Positions 1 to 11,206 of a stretch of DNA of 64,000 bases are shown piece after piece; positions within the stretch are counted from its first letter, which is position 1, and every line of letters begins with the position of its first letter. Source of the stretch: Phragmites australis. Taxonomy: Eukaryota; Streptophyta; Magnoliopsida; Poales; Poaceae. The position numbers were made by a program, and so were the translations under genes. The notes under the pieces were generated by a model. It searched no databases, had not been told where the DNA came from, and saw only the letters and a list, made by a program, of their open reading frames with translations. The stretch covers positions 5,830,501 through 5,894,500 of the forward strand of contig NC_084922.1 in assembly GCF_958298935.1 (NCBI RefSeq), in the 5' to 3' direction.

Positions 1-600
1 TTTTAAAAAATTATATTATTAGACGTACATATTTTTTGTTGATGTAGGAATTGTATATTTGAATTGTTGTGGATTTACGTAGTATTGTATTTAGAATGGA
101 AGAAGATAATTATGATTCATTTAGAATTTATAACAGAAAAATTTAGATACATATAGAATAGATAATTTAGTATAGAGCATACATAGTTTGTAATTTTTTA
201 ATCTTTAGTAGTTTGGAGTCGAATTGTTATGAATGGAGTAATTGTTTTTGGCAGCAATACATTTAGAATGATATAGTGTTAAAAGAAAGAGTATGTTAGT
301 GATGATATTTGATGGTTATGTAGAATACAAGTGATGAGGTTGAATAGAATTTGTGGTCGTAACTGTTGCATATTGATTACAATTATTTAACCTGATGTAG
401 TATATTATGGTTGTTGAATCAAAAATGTCGATCGTAGTTAGATTTAAGTTTTTTTATGGCCCTGGATATGTCATTATGACAGTGGGCTGGATTTGAGTAA
501 CTTCTAGTATGTGGACACATAATTGCATAGTTCGGGAGAGATTCGGCAGTCCCAAGTGTTAGGTTGGCTGTATAATCTATTGCAACTCAGTCCGGCACAT
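1..600. other. AT-rich non-coding left flank
   Basis: No open frame with recognisable similarity and no RNA gene was seen. The stretch is AT-rich and leads into the decayed MULE that follows, so it may be the element's 5' untranslated/terminal part. The left terminal inverted repeat could not be found and may lie outside the window. Confidence 0.4.
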
Positions 601-789
601 TAGCGGTTGACAGTGAAGGTTTTAATTCCAAGACGTCGAGAAACCGACTTGTAGTGGGAGGTCTTGGAGGTTACATTTTCAAAGCAATTGCAGCAATTTG
701 TATCATTGGGGTTGTGACAGGGTTTTTTCCAATGTATCTTTGTAGAAACAAGTGATGTTGGGTTCACAGAAGCTAGACCTTGCACCATA

Positions 790-2180
790 GAAGTTGTTGG
801 TGAAAATGTTATCTATGAGGAGATGCATGAGAGTGTGGTTCCTGAGGTACCCCTACAGACTTGTGCACTGGTTGAAATACAGACTGCAAGAGAACAACAT
901 AATGACAGGGAAGAAAATTAGGTCATGATGTGTGCTGATCAAGGAGAGTGGGACGAGGCATTAGTGGACCAGATGGACGCATATAACGACGAGTTCCACA
1001 CATTTGTGGACTCAGGTGCAGGAATCCCGGAAGAATGGTCGAATTTTGCTATGGAGAAGCTCACGGTGAATAATGGACACGAGTCGACATGGGAGTATAA
1101 TTCCATCGTGGTGACTAAAGGCCAGATGTTTCGTGACAAGGTCTATCTGCAACATGTAGTGAATAGATGGTGTTTCTCGGGGGCGAGGGAGTTCCAGGTG
1201 GTAATATCTAATCCTTGAACATACGACGTTAAATGTTTAGCTGAAGGTTGCACTTGGCGAGTTCATGGATTGTTGACGAGGTGTGGCATAGTATGGTTGT
1301 CATCTATTGTTGAGCCACATACTTGCAACTTGAGCCAACCTTTGCACACGCATAGGAACATGAGCGCTGATTTTGTTGAAAATGTGATGTACCTAGAGAT
1401 AGTGAAGAAGACTGTTATATCTCCTTTTGGAGTTATGCATGCTATCAACACTAGATTTGGGTACGATATTTCATATGACATGGCATAGAGAGCGAAACAG
1501 AAGATGTTAGAGAAGAGATTTGACACTTATAAGGACTCATACCACAACTTGCCTTCACTACTAGAGGTTATTCCGGGCAGGAACCCGAACACCTACATTG
1601 CTATTCATGATCTTGTTAATCAGGATGGAGATCGAGTCGTTCAGCGGGAGTTCTAGTCATTCAGCTGTATGATCAAGGCATTACGACATTGCCGGCTGGT
1701 AATGTGCGTGGATGAGACATTCCTCACAAGCAAATACAGGGGACATATACTCACAGCTATCAGGGTAGATGGTGAGAACCAGGTTGTGCTTTTAACTTTT
1801 GCATTTGTTGAATGTGAATGTACGGATAGTTGGTTATGGCTCTTGTCGTACAAAGTACTTGGTCCCGTGAGTTGCTTGGGCGGTAGGCGGTGAAGGAATT
1901 CACGAAGCCGCTTGAAAATCATCCGTTTTGGATTCAAGATCCAAACATCAAGGTCGACACAAAAGGGGCGGCAGAAGACTCGGCGTATCAGGAACGATAT
2001 GGACGATACTGAGGGAGCACGTCCCCGCAAGGAGTTCCTGGTATGCAGAGGTTCGCATGCAAGGGGCAGCGCGAGCAGTATCTGGTAGACAATCTGGCGT
2101 CAGGCGAGAAGGTTAGGTGTGTCACGATATGCCAGCCGAAGAAGAAGAAAAATCCTTCGATCGAGACTATTATTTGAAGC
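790..2180 (+). pseudogene. Decayed MULE (MURA-like) transposase
   Basis: One reading frame runs from about 790 to 1893. It first shows a MuDR-type N-terminal segment (FRDKVYLQHVVNRW, then a C-x4-C pair in KCLAEGC), then a linker ending RAKQKMLEKRF. The MULE transposase core follows, with CVDETFLTSKYRGHILTAIR and a later WLWLL. In MULE transposases the CVDETFL aspartate belongs to the DDE catalytic set. The frame is broken by stops at about 919, 1216-1218, 1486-1488 and 1654-1656, with no frameshift up to 1893. The middle and C-terminal catalytic parts appear deleted. A tail resembling the MULE C-terminus (RIRNDMDDTEGARPRKEF) lies at 1980-2040 in another frame. Two stops replace what should be Trp (before RAKQ and in the F-W-SF context). 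Family assignment is firm; the element is inactive. Confidence 0.8.
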
Positions 2181-2516
2181 ATGGTGTGATTGTTTTCATG
2201 TTGTATTACTAATTGGATGGTGCTCTATGTTTGTAATATTTGTCTGTCTATGCGTGAAGTGCTATAATGTTGGCACATTATTGTATTATGTAATATTCGG
2301 ACAACGTGAGTATGTGTTGTAATATTTGAGGCATGATGTATTATGTACTATTTGGAGTTACTGGTACTGAGGACAACCTGAGTATGTGATGTTATGTATT
2401 ATAATTTGTGTTTTATTTCTATCGTGTATAATTTTTATTTTACATATTCTGCATTGCATTACTATGTGCTTGTCGTTCCTTATGTTATGTAGTATAATGT
2501 TTTTTTGCTTGTAGGT

Positions 2517-4560
2517 ATGGAGCTCACCGACCCTGTGATCGATGCGACATATCGGACACACTTGGACGGCATAGACTTGTACCCATGCTTGTGCTTACGT
2601 ACTCCAAACACCTTCTAGAGGCTTGACCAACGTCGGATCCCGAGGTAATAACTTTGTGCATTATATATTCACTGTTGTAAATCACTCGATATTTTACTCA
2701 CATTCTTTATTTTTCGTAGGTTGAGGGCACCGGGTCTCCTTCCTTTGGCCCATCTACTCAACCTGACTAGGGACCGGGCCCCCTGATTTCCCCTTGACAG
2801 GGCATTGCTGACAGCACTTTCGATCGCAAGAGGCCAAAGATGCACACTTTTCACCTGCCCGTAGGTGAGATGAGTGTTACGCTATAGAACATCTTCATGC
2901 TAATTGGATTGCCTGTAGCGTGGATTGCTGTGTTCGGGCCGAACGTGCAGGCCGAGTGGAGGGACAAGCTCCTCGGTAGGTTCCACGAAGTCATCCCTGA
3001 GGGTCAGCAACTTGATCAGGTGGCCTTTGACACGACCCACGGTCCATCAAAGGCATGGGTCCAGCAGTTTCGGCGGACCTCCTGACGCTAGAGTCAGAGG
3101 ACTGGAGAGTGCGACGGCACTTGGAGGAGTACCTGCTCTGGTTGTCCGGGTGGGTCCTCTTCACCAGCACGTATGCGGACATCATCGACTAGTAGTTCAT
3201 CTTCTTCACGCAGCAGATTGTGAACACCCCCTTGGAGAAGGTCCCTCAATTCAGTTGGGGCTCCGCGGTCCTAGCGCACATGTACCGGGTGTTATGCGAG
3301 GCCTGCAGCAGGAAGAGTGACTCCGAGTTGACCACAGGTTGTCCTTTGCTCCTGACCATGTGGTCATTTGAGTGCTTCGACATAGGGCGCCCACACCTGA
3401 GCTCGTACGACATGTACGATGAGTCTTTCTACTTCCCTGATGAGTTTGGCATGCACGACGCAGTGGACGGCCCTATGATGGGTTTTCTCTAGTGCAAGCA
3501 CAATGTAAGTAATACAAGTCAACACATTTGTTTTAGTACTGTTATTTCATGATGCTTCTGTGCCTGACACTTTTCTTTTTCATGCAGCCAAGGTGGGCGA
3601 CGGCGATGACATGCTCTTTGTACCCTCTGTTCATTGCCATATTCGACCAATTGCAGGCAGTCAGGGTGCGTTGGACACGTACGACCACGAGAAGGTCACG
3701 ATATGCGCGTCTCTTGGCCTCTCCGACTTGTGCCACAAGGACCAGGCTTTTTGGCTTATGTGGTGACTACTACTGTTCAACATCATGATCGAGCCCTATT
3801 ACCTGGACAGAGTTTTTAGGCAGTTCAGGTATCACCAACACTTTCCTCCGCCACGACGACTTACGGATAACACTCACTTGTAAATATTTGTTGTTACAGG
3901 TTCTACACTATTCATGTATGAAGTTCTATAATCTTAAATTCATCTTGCAGGATGACACAGAAGGGTCAGGGCATTGTGTATTATGCAACTTGGAGGGGTA
4001 AGTTGCAGGTTTGAGTGGACGACTAGGTGAACACGGCTGCACACATGCATGTCTCCAGTGGGCCTAATGACCCTAGGATAGAGGATGCGTACTTGCGCTT
4101 TTTCCACGAGATGACATGGGTTAGGTGCTTCCTAGTGCCTTCAGAGCCACCGCAGCACGAGCCGGAGGTCATCGAAATGTTCACTATAGAGCCGGCGGCG
4201 ACGTACCACGCAATGGTACATGTCAATGTTTCATTGTACTGACTTTCATTGTTATTATTAAATGTGTTCTCTCAGACATTACAGGAGGACATGTGCAGGG
4301 ACGTCAGCACAGAGCTATTAGACTTCATGGATCGCTGGGAGTCGGATTGACCCGAGCGAGATGATGGCATGTCTGCGTTGACTGGCACAGAGTTGCATCG
4401 ATGGGTTTCGATGTGCTTCGTGCTTAAGGGTACCGTACGTCGTCGAGCCTACCACACAGACGAGGTCGTCGTCACGCACTCAGGCTACACCGCCACGCTT
4501 GTACACGAAACCAGCATTATCGTCTCTGCCACCACGTCTGCGGTACATTCTGACTCCTAG
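2517..4560 (+). pseudogene. Decayed plant mobile domain (PMD) protein linked to the MULE
   Basis: Starting at MELTDPVID (2518), pieces of a plant mobile domain can be read: LDGIDLYPCLCLRTPNTF, then after a GT..AG intron (about 2646-2720) LRAPGLLPLAHLL. Next comes MHTFHLPVGEMSVTL at about 2838, the PMD signature for aminotransferase-like/PMD proteins, followed by MLIGLPVAW. Further on are YLLWLSGWVLFTSTYADI, LEKVPQFSWGSAVLAHMYR and PLLLTMWSFECFDIGRP up to a donor near 3504. Downstream exons (3590-3830) contain VPSVHCHIRPIAG and an SDLCHKDQAFW block. Stops and frameshifts occur throughout. PMD modules are known both as host MAIN/MAIL genes and as cargo of MULE and gypsy elements; its place just behind a MULE transposase favours cargo. 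The function is unknown. Confidence 0.72.
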
Positions 4561-5149
4561 TTTCCACTTGGCCACTCGGGTGCTTCCGTTCTAGGTTCGT
4601 CACAATCAATGGTATCACTCGGGATTGTATCTTTCAAGTCAACTATAATGTTATGCACGGCATTTGACATAGTTATACCATGCAACAGTTCCACCCTCCT
4701 TCGACACAACATCTGACTCGTCATACTCCTTGACAGACAACTGGTTAACAAAGTCGGCCGACGAGGAGGGCCCATCGCAGATAGCAGGGGCACCTCCACT
4801 GACACAGCCATCACAGGACGACCATGCCACCCCTGTTGACGCTGCACGGCCTCGGTACCCTTCACGCGACCCCTTAATGTACTCCACCAACTACATACAT
4901 CATAGAGCAGCAGGCTGGCGGAGGGCACCGTGCGTGCCCAAGAAGCGCTCATGTGGCTATGGCGACGCCCCTTGACCACGTCTTTAGATAGTACTTGTAC
5001 ATATTTATGTTATTTCTATTATATGTTTGGCATGCCATGTATGATGTTTATATCATTACTATGTTATCAGCCATAGTTTCATTACATGTGTTCTCGTTCC
5101 ATCCTAAAGAATAGCATTGTGCAAACAAAATACTGTGTTACATGACACG

Positions 5150-5480
5150 ACAAAGCTTTATGCATAAAATAACCACATCATAGAGCTTTATGCATGAAAT
5201 GACCACACATCTGTCGTGAATCAGGCTTTAGACATGAGTGACCACACGACTCAGCTTTAACCATGAAATGACAATATATCTGTCCTAACTCAGGCTTTAG
5301 GAATGATCAAGATTTATCAGGCTTTAGACACGAAGTGACCACATGTACTTTACTTTCATCAATGAAATGGTCAGGATTTATTATTCTACCAATACGTTTT
5401 TTCTAAGCACAATACTTTCATAAGATTCTATATCTTCCATGCAGAGACAACAATAACTCCTTCTTAAACTGTTGTAGAAT
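5150..5480. repeat. Degenerate ~30-45 bp tandem repeat (CTTTA...GAAATGACCACA)
   Basis: The core CTTTAnnCATGAAATGACCACA recurs about seven times with drift, often separated by TCTGTC..TCAGG. It lies in the 3' part of the MULE/PMD element. I see no coding role. Confidence 0.6.
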
Positions 5481-5483
5481 GAA

Positions 5484-6250
5484 ATGACCACATCAAACAA
5501 CAGCTTTCATAGAGAATCTCTACCAAGCATCAGTGCCACAACTTCTCTATTTTTCACAGGGAATCCTATGCTCCAGACCCATCCAAGCCCGGGCACTAAG
5601 TCCATGTACCAGCCTCCACCCTCATCCATAGATAGACCGCTCCTTCCTCGGCTCTCTCAATTGCAATATCTTCCTCAGCTCCACCAAGCCCACCCAAGAA
5701 ACATTAGGGGATTTTCACCCCACAGGGTGTCGAACCGTCGATGTGTTTCTATGGTGACCCTTGTAGGCTTCGCGAGTCCAAGATATCTCCTACACCTATG
5801 GTCTATGCTTCTTCATGTGTGCCAACTATCAGTACGACAAGCCTCGATAGGGACCATACGAGTACCCACTGGTATAGCGACATAGATCACTCATGCGGGC
5901 CTTTCCATATAATTTCATGCACTCTCTTACTAATCTCCCCTCTTATTTTTTTTATCCAGTCTCCTCCACTTATCTGCGACTTCATGCAATAGTTTGACAT
6001 GGAGCAAAATGAGCACTATAAGCAGTGGATGGACATAGAGATGTGGTGGAGGAGGGAATCTTATGAACGCCGTGAGTACGAGCGATATTAGGAGGAACTA
6101 TGGATGAAACGGCATGAGGAGGAGCACATCAGGAAAGCTGTGAAGGAGTGTGCCGCGGCTCAAGCACGCGAAGAAAAGAGGGAAGGAAGCAAGAGATGGC
6201 TCGTCACGCTAAGGGGGGTGGCGATGCCTTGAAAAGGAGCAAATATCCTA
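5484..6250 (+). pseudogene. 3' remnant of the MULE/PMD unit, charged coiled-coil-like tail
   Basis: A Pro/Ser/Leu-rich segment (5484-5885) is followed by a very charged stretch read at 6000-6235 (MEQNEHYKQWMDIEMWWR, then RHEEEHIRKAVKECAAAQ), which would form a helix or coiled coil. A TAG interrupts it near 6090. PMD proteins often carry a low-complexity tail, so this may be the end of the preceding frame. I recognise no domain. Confidence 0.35.
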
Positions 6251-6699
6251 GGTGCATTCAGTAGAGAGCATCTATTGTAACCCGATCTATTTTTATTTTC
6301 TAAGGCATGTTAGGTTTACCAGCGACACGCTATTAGGTTAGTTTTTAGTCTTACCGTACATGCCAATATTTGTTGTCGTCATTTCTTTATGGTTATGATC
6401 TATTCACGCAGCGAAGATAAATCTCATGTTCCATATAATATTTACTATTGTATGTAACCTCCATGTTGGATACTATAATAATTGTGCTTCACAACTACTA
6501 TTATTCAAAAAATTAGATTTTGTATCCTCCCAACACTCCTTCATTAAAAAAATTACTCACACAATTTTATATCAACTAAATAAAGAAATACCGATAAAAT
6601 TACATCGAATCAATATTAGCAAAATATGAATCATTCTGTGCTGCCATTTGGACAGCTCTTTTAACTTCTTTTATAAGATCCATGTTAAGTTCTAGCAGT

Positions 6700-6790
6700 G
6701 CCTCATTAAATACATAATATTCTCCTAATTATTAATAAAAATGTTTCAATAAATACATTATATTTTCCTAATTATTAATAAAAATTAATT
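6700..6790. repeat. Short tandem duplication, ~37 bp x2
   Basis: The motif CCTAATTATTAATAAAAAT with its AATAAATACAT lead-in occurs twice in a row. Pure AT-rich sequence with no gene. Confidence 0.6.
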
Positions 6791-6799
6791 AAAAATATA

Positions 6800-7025
6800 G
6801 ATGTCGGCAAATGGAATGCCGACAGGCCGATCGATATTCCGTTTCCCACAGCCCTATCGACTATCCGCTACTGTGACACCCTTGTCGGTATCTATCCGGA
6901 TGCCTGTCATCGCACGGCATGTCGACGGGCCTTTGGTTCACATTTCGCGTGCCGACAGGCCTTCGGACCTAGTGTCACGTAGCCTATCGGCATGCGGAAT
7001 ACTGAAAAGGACAGGTACTTATTCT
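6800..7025. repeat. Palindromic GCCGACAGG repeat block
   Basis: TGCCGACAGG and its complement CCTGTCGGCA-like versions occur repeatedly in both orientations. Examples are the positions near 6822, 6882, 6917, 6948 and 6983. Such alternating palindromes are common near ends of grass MULEs, so this may be the subterminal part of the element to the left. That link is inference. Confidence 0.45.
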
Positions 7026-7099
7026 TGTAAATGTTTAAATTTAGCTATTATTTTTACAATTTTCAAATAAAATAATATTATTTTTTAAAAAAAATCTCT

Positions 7100-8215
7100 A
7101 TCTATCTCGGTTGCCTTTGGGCCGAAGGCAATAGGGAGGCCGAGCCACACGGATGCGCCCTCTGCTGTCGTTGCCACCCGTCCTCCCTCGTCATGCACGA
7201 TGACACGACACCAAGCTCCGCCTCGACGTCCAACCTGCACGGTGCACCACTAGATAGCTAGACCATGCGGCCGGGCCCCTCTCTAACCCCGTCTGTCTCC
7301 CTCCCGCGCAGGCACACGCCATGTCCATGGCTCCATGCACGCTGCGGTGAGCTCACTGTGCTTCCGTCGACTTGTTGCCTATAGACCCCCGGCAATCACG
7401 TCACGGCCTCCGTTTGATCTCCCTCTCTTCACTGCACCACCTCCGTTCTCCCTTCCCACCTCGGCTCGGTGAAATCGAGCCTTTCTACTTCAAAATCGGT
7501 GGCTTTGCCAAGCTGCCATCGCCGCACCAGTGAACTTCCCTGACCACATTCCTCCCCTTTCGAATCCCTGATCCTCGCTAAACCTCTCCACGTGCTCATG
7601 TCCATGGAAGGCGGCGGAATTGAGGAGATGAGTATCACTCATCCTTTCCCCCTCTCAATTCAAAGCCCGTCGACCCAGGAGGGCCCTCCACTAGAGCTCG
7701 GTTCCACCACCACTGCTTATCGTCATCCATCCGCACCGGATCTCCTCTGCCTCCATTAATCCTCAGGTGAGCTTCACCGTAGCCCGTAGGTGCTCCTCCA
7801 AGCCTCATCCCAGCTTGCGTGCGGCTGGATCACCACTTCTACCAACTCTGTCCATGGCACCGCGACCGTGGTCTGCTGACCGTTTGGTCCCCGGGCCCGA
7901 TCGCACACGTCGCGAACACCCCCTAGGGTTCACCCGCACACTCAACCCAAGCCAAAACCCACCCCACGCTCGCGCCCCACGGCACAGCTCCACCGTCACC
8001 ACCATCATGTCGTCGTTCGGCTGGCATCGACTGCCGTTGGCAATGAGGTGTCCATCTAGGACCCTATCATGCGCCTCTCGTGGTCTTTCGCCCCTCGTCG
8101 GTGAGTTCCTATCGTCGCAGCGCCACCGACGTGTGGATCAGCGCCCCTTCCGGCGCTACCTGGCCACCGCTGCTGATATGATATCCACATCAACGCTATC
8201 GTTGATATGGCGTTG
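7100..8215. other. GC-rich stretch without recognisable gene
   Basis: Composition changes sharply to C-rich, with many Pro/Ser/Arg-coding shadow frames on both strands. I found no start, splice pattern or domain. It could be LTR sequence or a captured gene fragment. Confidence 0.4.
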
Positions 8216-8219
8216 AGTT

Positions 8220-9560
8220 GACGGAGCCCCCTGATCAATCGATTGTGCACAGCCCACGGCGGATATTTCTGAATCTAATAGTCTGTTGATTGTGGGAGGG
8301 TAGTGGGCCGAGAATAAGTGTTTATATTTAATAGCTTTCGTTCAATTTTATATATTGTAATAACTCTATTAAAAAACTCCAGCATTATATCATATTGTAA
8401 TATAATTGTGTATGAATATGATGCTAATATTGTTGTGTATACTTACGTACTGATGATGAGACAAGTAATACATCCACTTCTAGGACTCTAGCCATTCTAC
8501 ACCCAGAGACCAAGAGTTGGCCTGGAGCCTTCCCTCTAAATTAGTCCCTGCCTATGGTAGCATATTAAACTATATGCACCAATCGATTTGTAAAAGTCTA
8601 AATTACTAAGAAGAAAAGTAGTATATATATACTTCAACAAGTTTCATGTAGTTTAAGTTTTTCTTTTCCTACATGGAACTTACAAGGTTGATCCGTGGAT
8701 GGCAACTTTGCTCATTCTATGGTATCAGTTATCTCAGTTATCTCATGACCTAGGAAATGCCTTCTATTCATGAAGCTTAATCGATGCAACTCATTGGTTC
8801 CGAAACCATTGCAAACCTGAGTTTGCGCTTTTCATTTTAGGACGAACAACGCTTTTGTGTGATCAAGGATTTATCCTATGCCTTGGCCATTCTAGGCCTG
8901 TGCTATGAGATATACTACGCGCACGGTCTACTTGTGCGCAATCTAGTATGAAAGTAGCCACAGATAGTAAAAGCAGCTCAATTCTTTTGGGTACTAGCCA
9001 TCACATACGTATTTCACACGTGTAAAATTAATAATATTATATAAGATTAAAAAAAATCATAGAAAAAATAATTGAAAAACAAAAAACTGATACTACACCC
9101 TTATAGATAGAATGAAGTAATAGACTATTACTATTTTTAATTCTGATAGTGTCTATTAATTATATATTTTCAAATTGATTGAAAGTTTTCAAATAATTAA
9201 AATGGTAGAAGATGGAGGATTAACTTTAATTTTATATTATTTGATCGTGTAAGATATACAATAAAGATCGTTTGAATCTACCTAACTTGTTCATTCTATA
9301 AGAGCATAGAAGCATAGATATAGATAATATTGATTGGCAAATTTTTAAGCTGCAATGAACTGCTAGTGATGAAAAAAACGCAATAATTACCCTCTTGTTT
9401 TCCTCGTCAGACAAACATCGTGAAACAACATTGTCAACAAAATAGACAAATATCTGTGAAACGGAGTCGATCGGAGTACGAACGTCGCCGGAGAAACGTT
9501 TGGCTCCGAAACGATTTCGTGATAAGATCGATCTCGAAGACGCCAGGTACACTCCCGATC
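8220..9560. other. Intergenic region upstream of the glutamine amidotransferase gene
   Basis: AT-rich DNA without a recognisable gene or transposon end. The last few hundred bases are the upstream promoter region of the gene at 9694. Confidence 0.5.
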
Positions 9561-9566
9561 ACCTTC

Positions 9567-9575
9567 TATAAATAG
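9567..9575 (+). promoter_or_regulatory. TATA box of the glutamine amidotransferase gene
   Basis: TATAAATAG lies 119 bases upstream of the ATG at 9694, leaving room for a 5' leader of roughly 85-90 bases. No other TATA-like site is as well placed. Confidence 0.7.
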
Positions 9576-9693
9576 CTCGAGCCTTCCCCTCTCGAATCCA
9601 ATAAGCCAAGAACTCTCTACGAGGGGAAGTAGCCCACAGCTAATTGCTAGGCTAACAACTCAATCGATTGCTTTCGCAGTTTAGGCGGCGGCC

Positions 9694-11206
9694 ATGTCTC
9701 CCTCCCCTGATCTCTCCCGCGTCCTGCCCCGCGTGCTCATCGTCTCCCGCCGCACCCTCCGCAAGAACAAGTTCGTTGACTTCGTGGGTGAGTTATCCCT
9801 CCCGGTCATCTCGAGGAGGCTCCAACCTTCTCGGATTTGTTGGTAGAACTAACTCATGGGTTGCGTTGGGCGGTAGCTGACCCTTGCATGGCGCATGCGT
9901 GTGCGTTTGTTTGTCTGTGTCGCAGGAGAGTACCACCTCGACCTCATCGTGGTTTACGGCGCGGTGCCGGTGATCGTGCCGCGCGTGGCCGGCGTGCACA
10001 CGCTGCTAGACTCGTTCGAGCCAATCCACGGCGTGCTCCTCTGCGAGGGCGAGGACATCGACCCCTCTCTCTACGACGCCGACGTGGCCGGGGCGCTCTC
10101 GTCGGAGCAGCTCGAGGCCGTGAGGCGCCTGCACCCGAGCGACGCCGCCATCGACCATGAGAAGGACTCCATCGAGCTCCGCCTCGCCCGCCGCTGCCTC
10201 GAGCGCAACATCCCCTTCCTCGGCATCTGCCGCGGCTCGCAGGTGCTCAACGTCGCCTGCGGCGGCTCGCTCTACCAGGACGTCGAGCACGAGCTGGGCC
10301 CCGAGTCCGCCGCCGTCCGCCACATCAACTACGACGACTACGACGGGCACCGCCACCCGGTGCGCTTCCTGCCGGGCACGCCGCTGCACGAGTGGTTCGC
10401 GGACTCGCTGGGCGAGGACGGCGAGCAGCTGATGGTGAACAGCTACCACCACCAGGGCGTGCGGCGGCTGGCACAGCGGTTCTTGCCGATGGCGTTCGCG
10501 CCGGACGGACTCGTGGAGGGATTCTACGACCCCGACGCGTACAACCCCAGCGAGGGCAAGTTCATCATGGGCCTCCAGTTCCACCCGGAGCGCATGCGCA
10601 AGGCCGGCTCCGACGAGTTCGACTACCCCGGCTGCGCCAGGGCCTACCAGGAGTTCGTCCGCGCCGTGATCGCGTACCAGGAGAAGGCGGCCGCTCACGT
10701 GCCCCGGGCGGGGTCGAAGCTGAACAAGGAGATGGAGAAGCGGCGCAAGGTCATCTTCCGGAGCTTCTCGCTCGCCAAAGACCTGTACGTCTCCGGCGGC
10801 CGCACGCGCCCCGCGGAGCAGCGCGATCTCGAAGCCGGCGCCGAGTTCCTCGAGATAAGCACGCACCAGGTCGGTCACATTTGCTTGCGGTCGCTGCAAA
10901 CGCACGAAGCCAAGTCCTAACCGTGTTGTCGCTAACAAATCGTCTCGAACGTGCTTGCAGTCGAACACGGCGCTGAGCGTGCAGCAGGAGAAGCGGCTGA
11001 AGCAGATGGGCGCGACGGTGCGAAACGCGTCGGGGTACCTCAACAGCCTGAAGCTGGACGACGGGCGGGAGGCGGCTGCGAGGGCGCTCATGGAAGAGAT
11101 GACCGTCGACCAGCTGTCCGACCTCGCATCCTTCTACCACACCATGGGCAAGATCTGCTCCGAGGTGCTCGATAGGAAGCTGCAGTCTTTACATCTGCAT
11201 GAGTGA
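9694..11206 (+). CDS. GAT1_2.1: Class I glutamine amidotransferase-like protein, GAT1_2.1 type
   Basis: Three exons: 9694-9787, 9926-10869, 10961-11206. Introns of 138 and 91 bases have GTGAGT/GCAG and GTCGGT/GCAG borders. They encode 427 residues. The fold is the class I GATase / gamma-glutamyl hydrolase (peptidase C26, PuuD-like) domain. The nucleophile is Cys123 in LGICRGSQ, and His241 with Glu243 in LQFHPER complete the triad, so the enzyme looks competent. [15 protein letters not shown] and the MVNSYHHQ segment are typical of this subfamily. The C-terminal ~100 residues are helical and plant-specific. Arabidopsis GAT1_2.1 (At1g15040) is responsive to nitrogen status; substrate and role here are inferred from that. 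The upstream part of the open frame (from 9895) is intron, because exon 1 supplies the conserved N-terminus ending FVDFVG. The start is the first ATG after the TATA box. The reading frame is undamaged. It is convergent with the epimerase-like gene. Confidence 0.93.

Noticed and set aside
9895..9925. Upstream extension of glutamine amidotransferase exon 2 as the real start
   Set aside because: This is the end of intron 1; splicing 9787 to 9926 gives the conserved N-terminus, and there is a better ATG at 9694.
10006..11091. 361-codon minus-strand frame opposite the glutamine amidotransferase gene
   Set aside because: It is the antisense shadow of the GC-rich true exons, which carry the conserved catalytic motifs on the plus strand.
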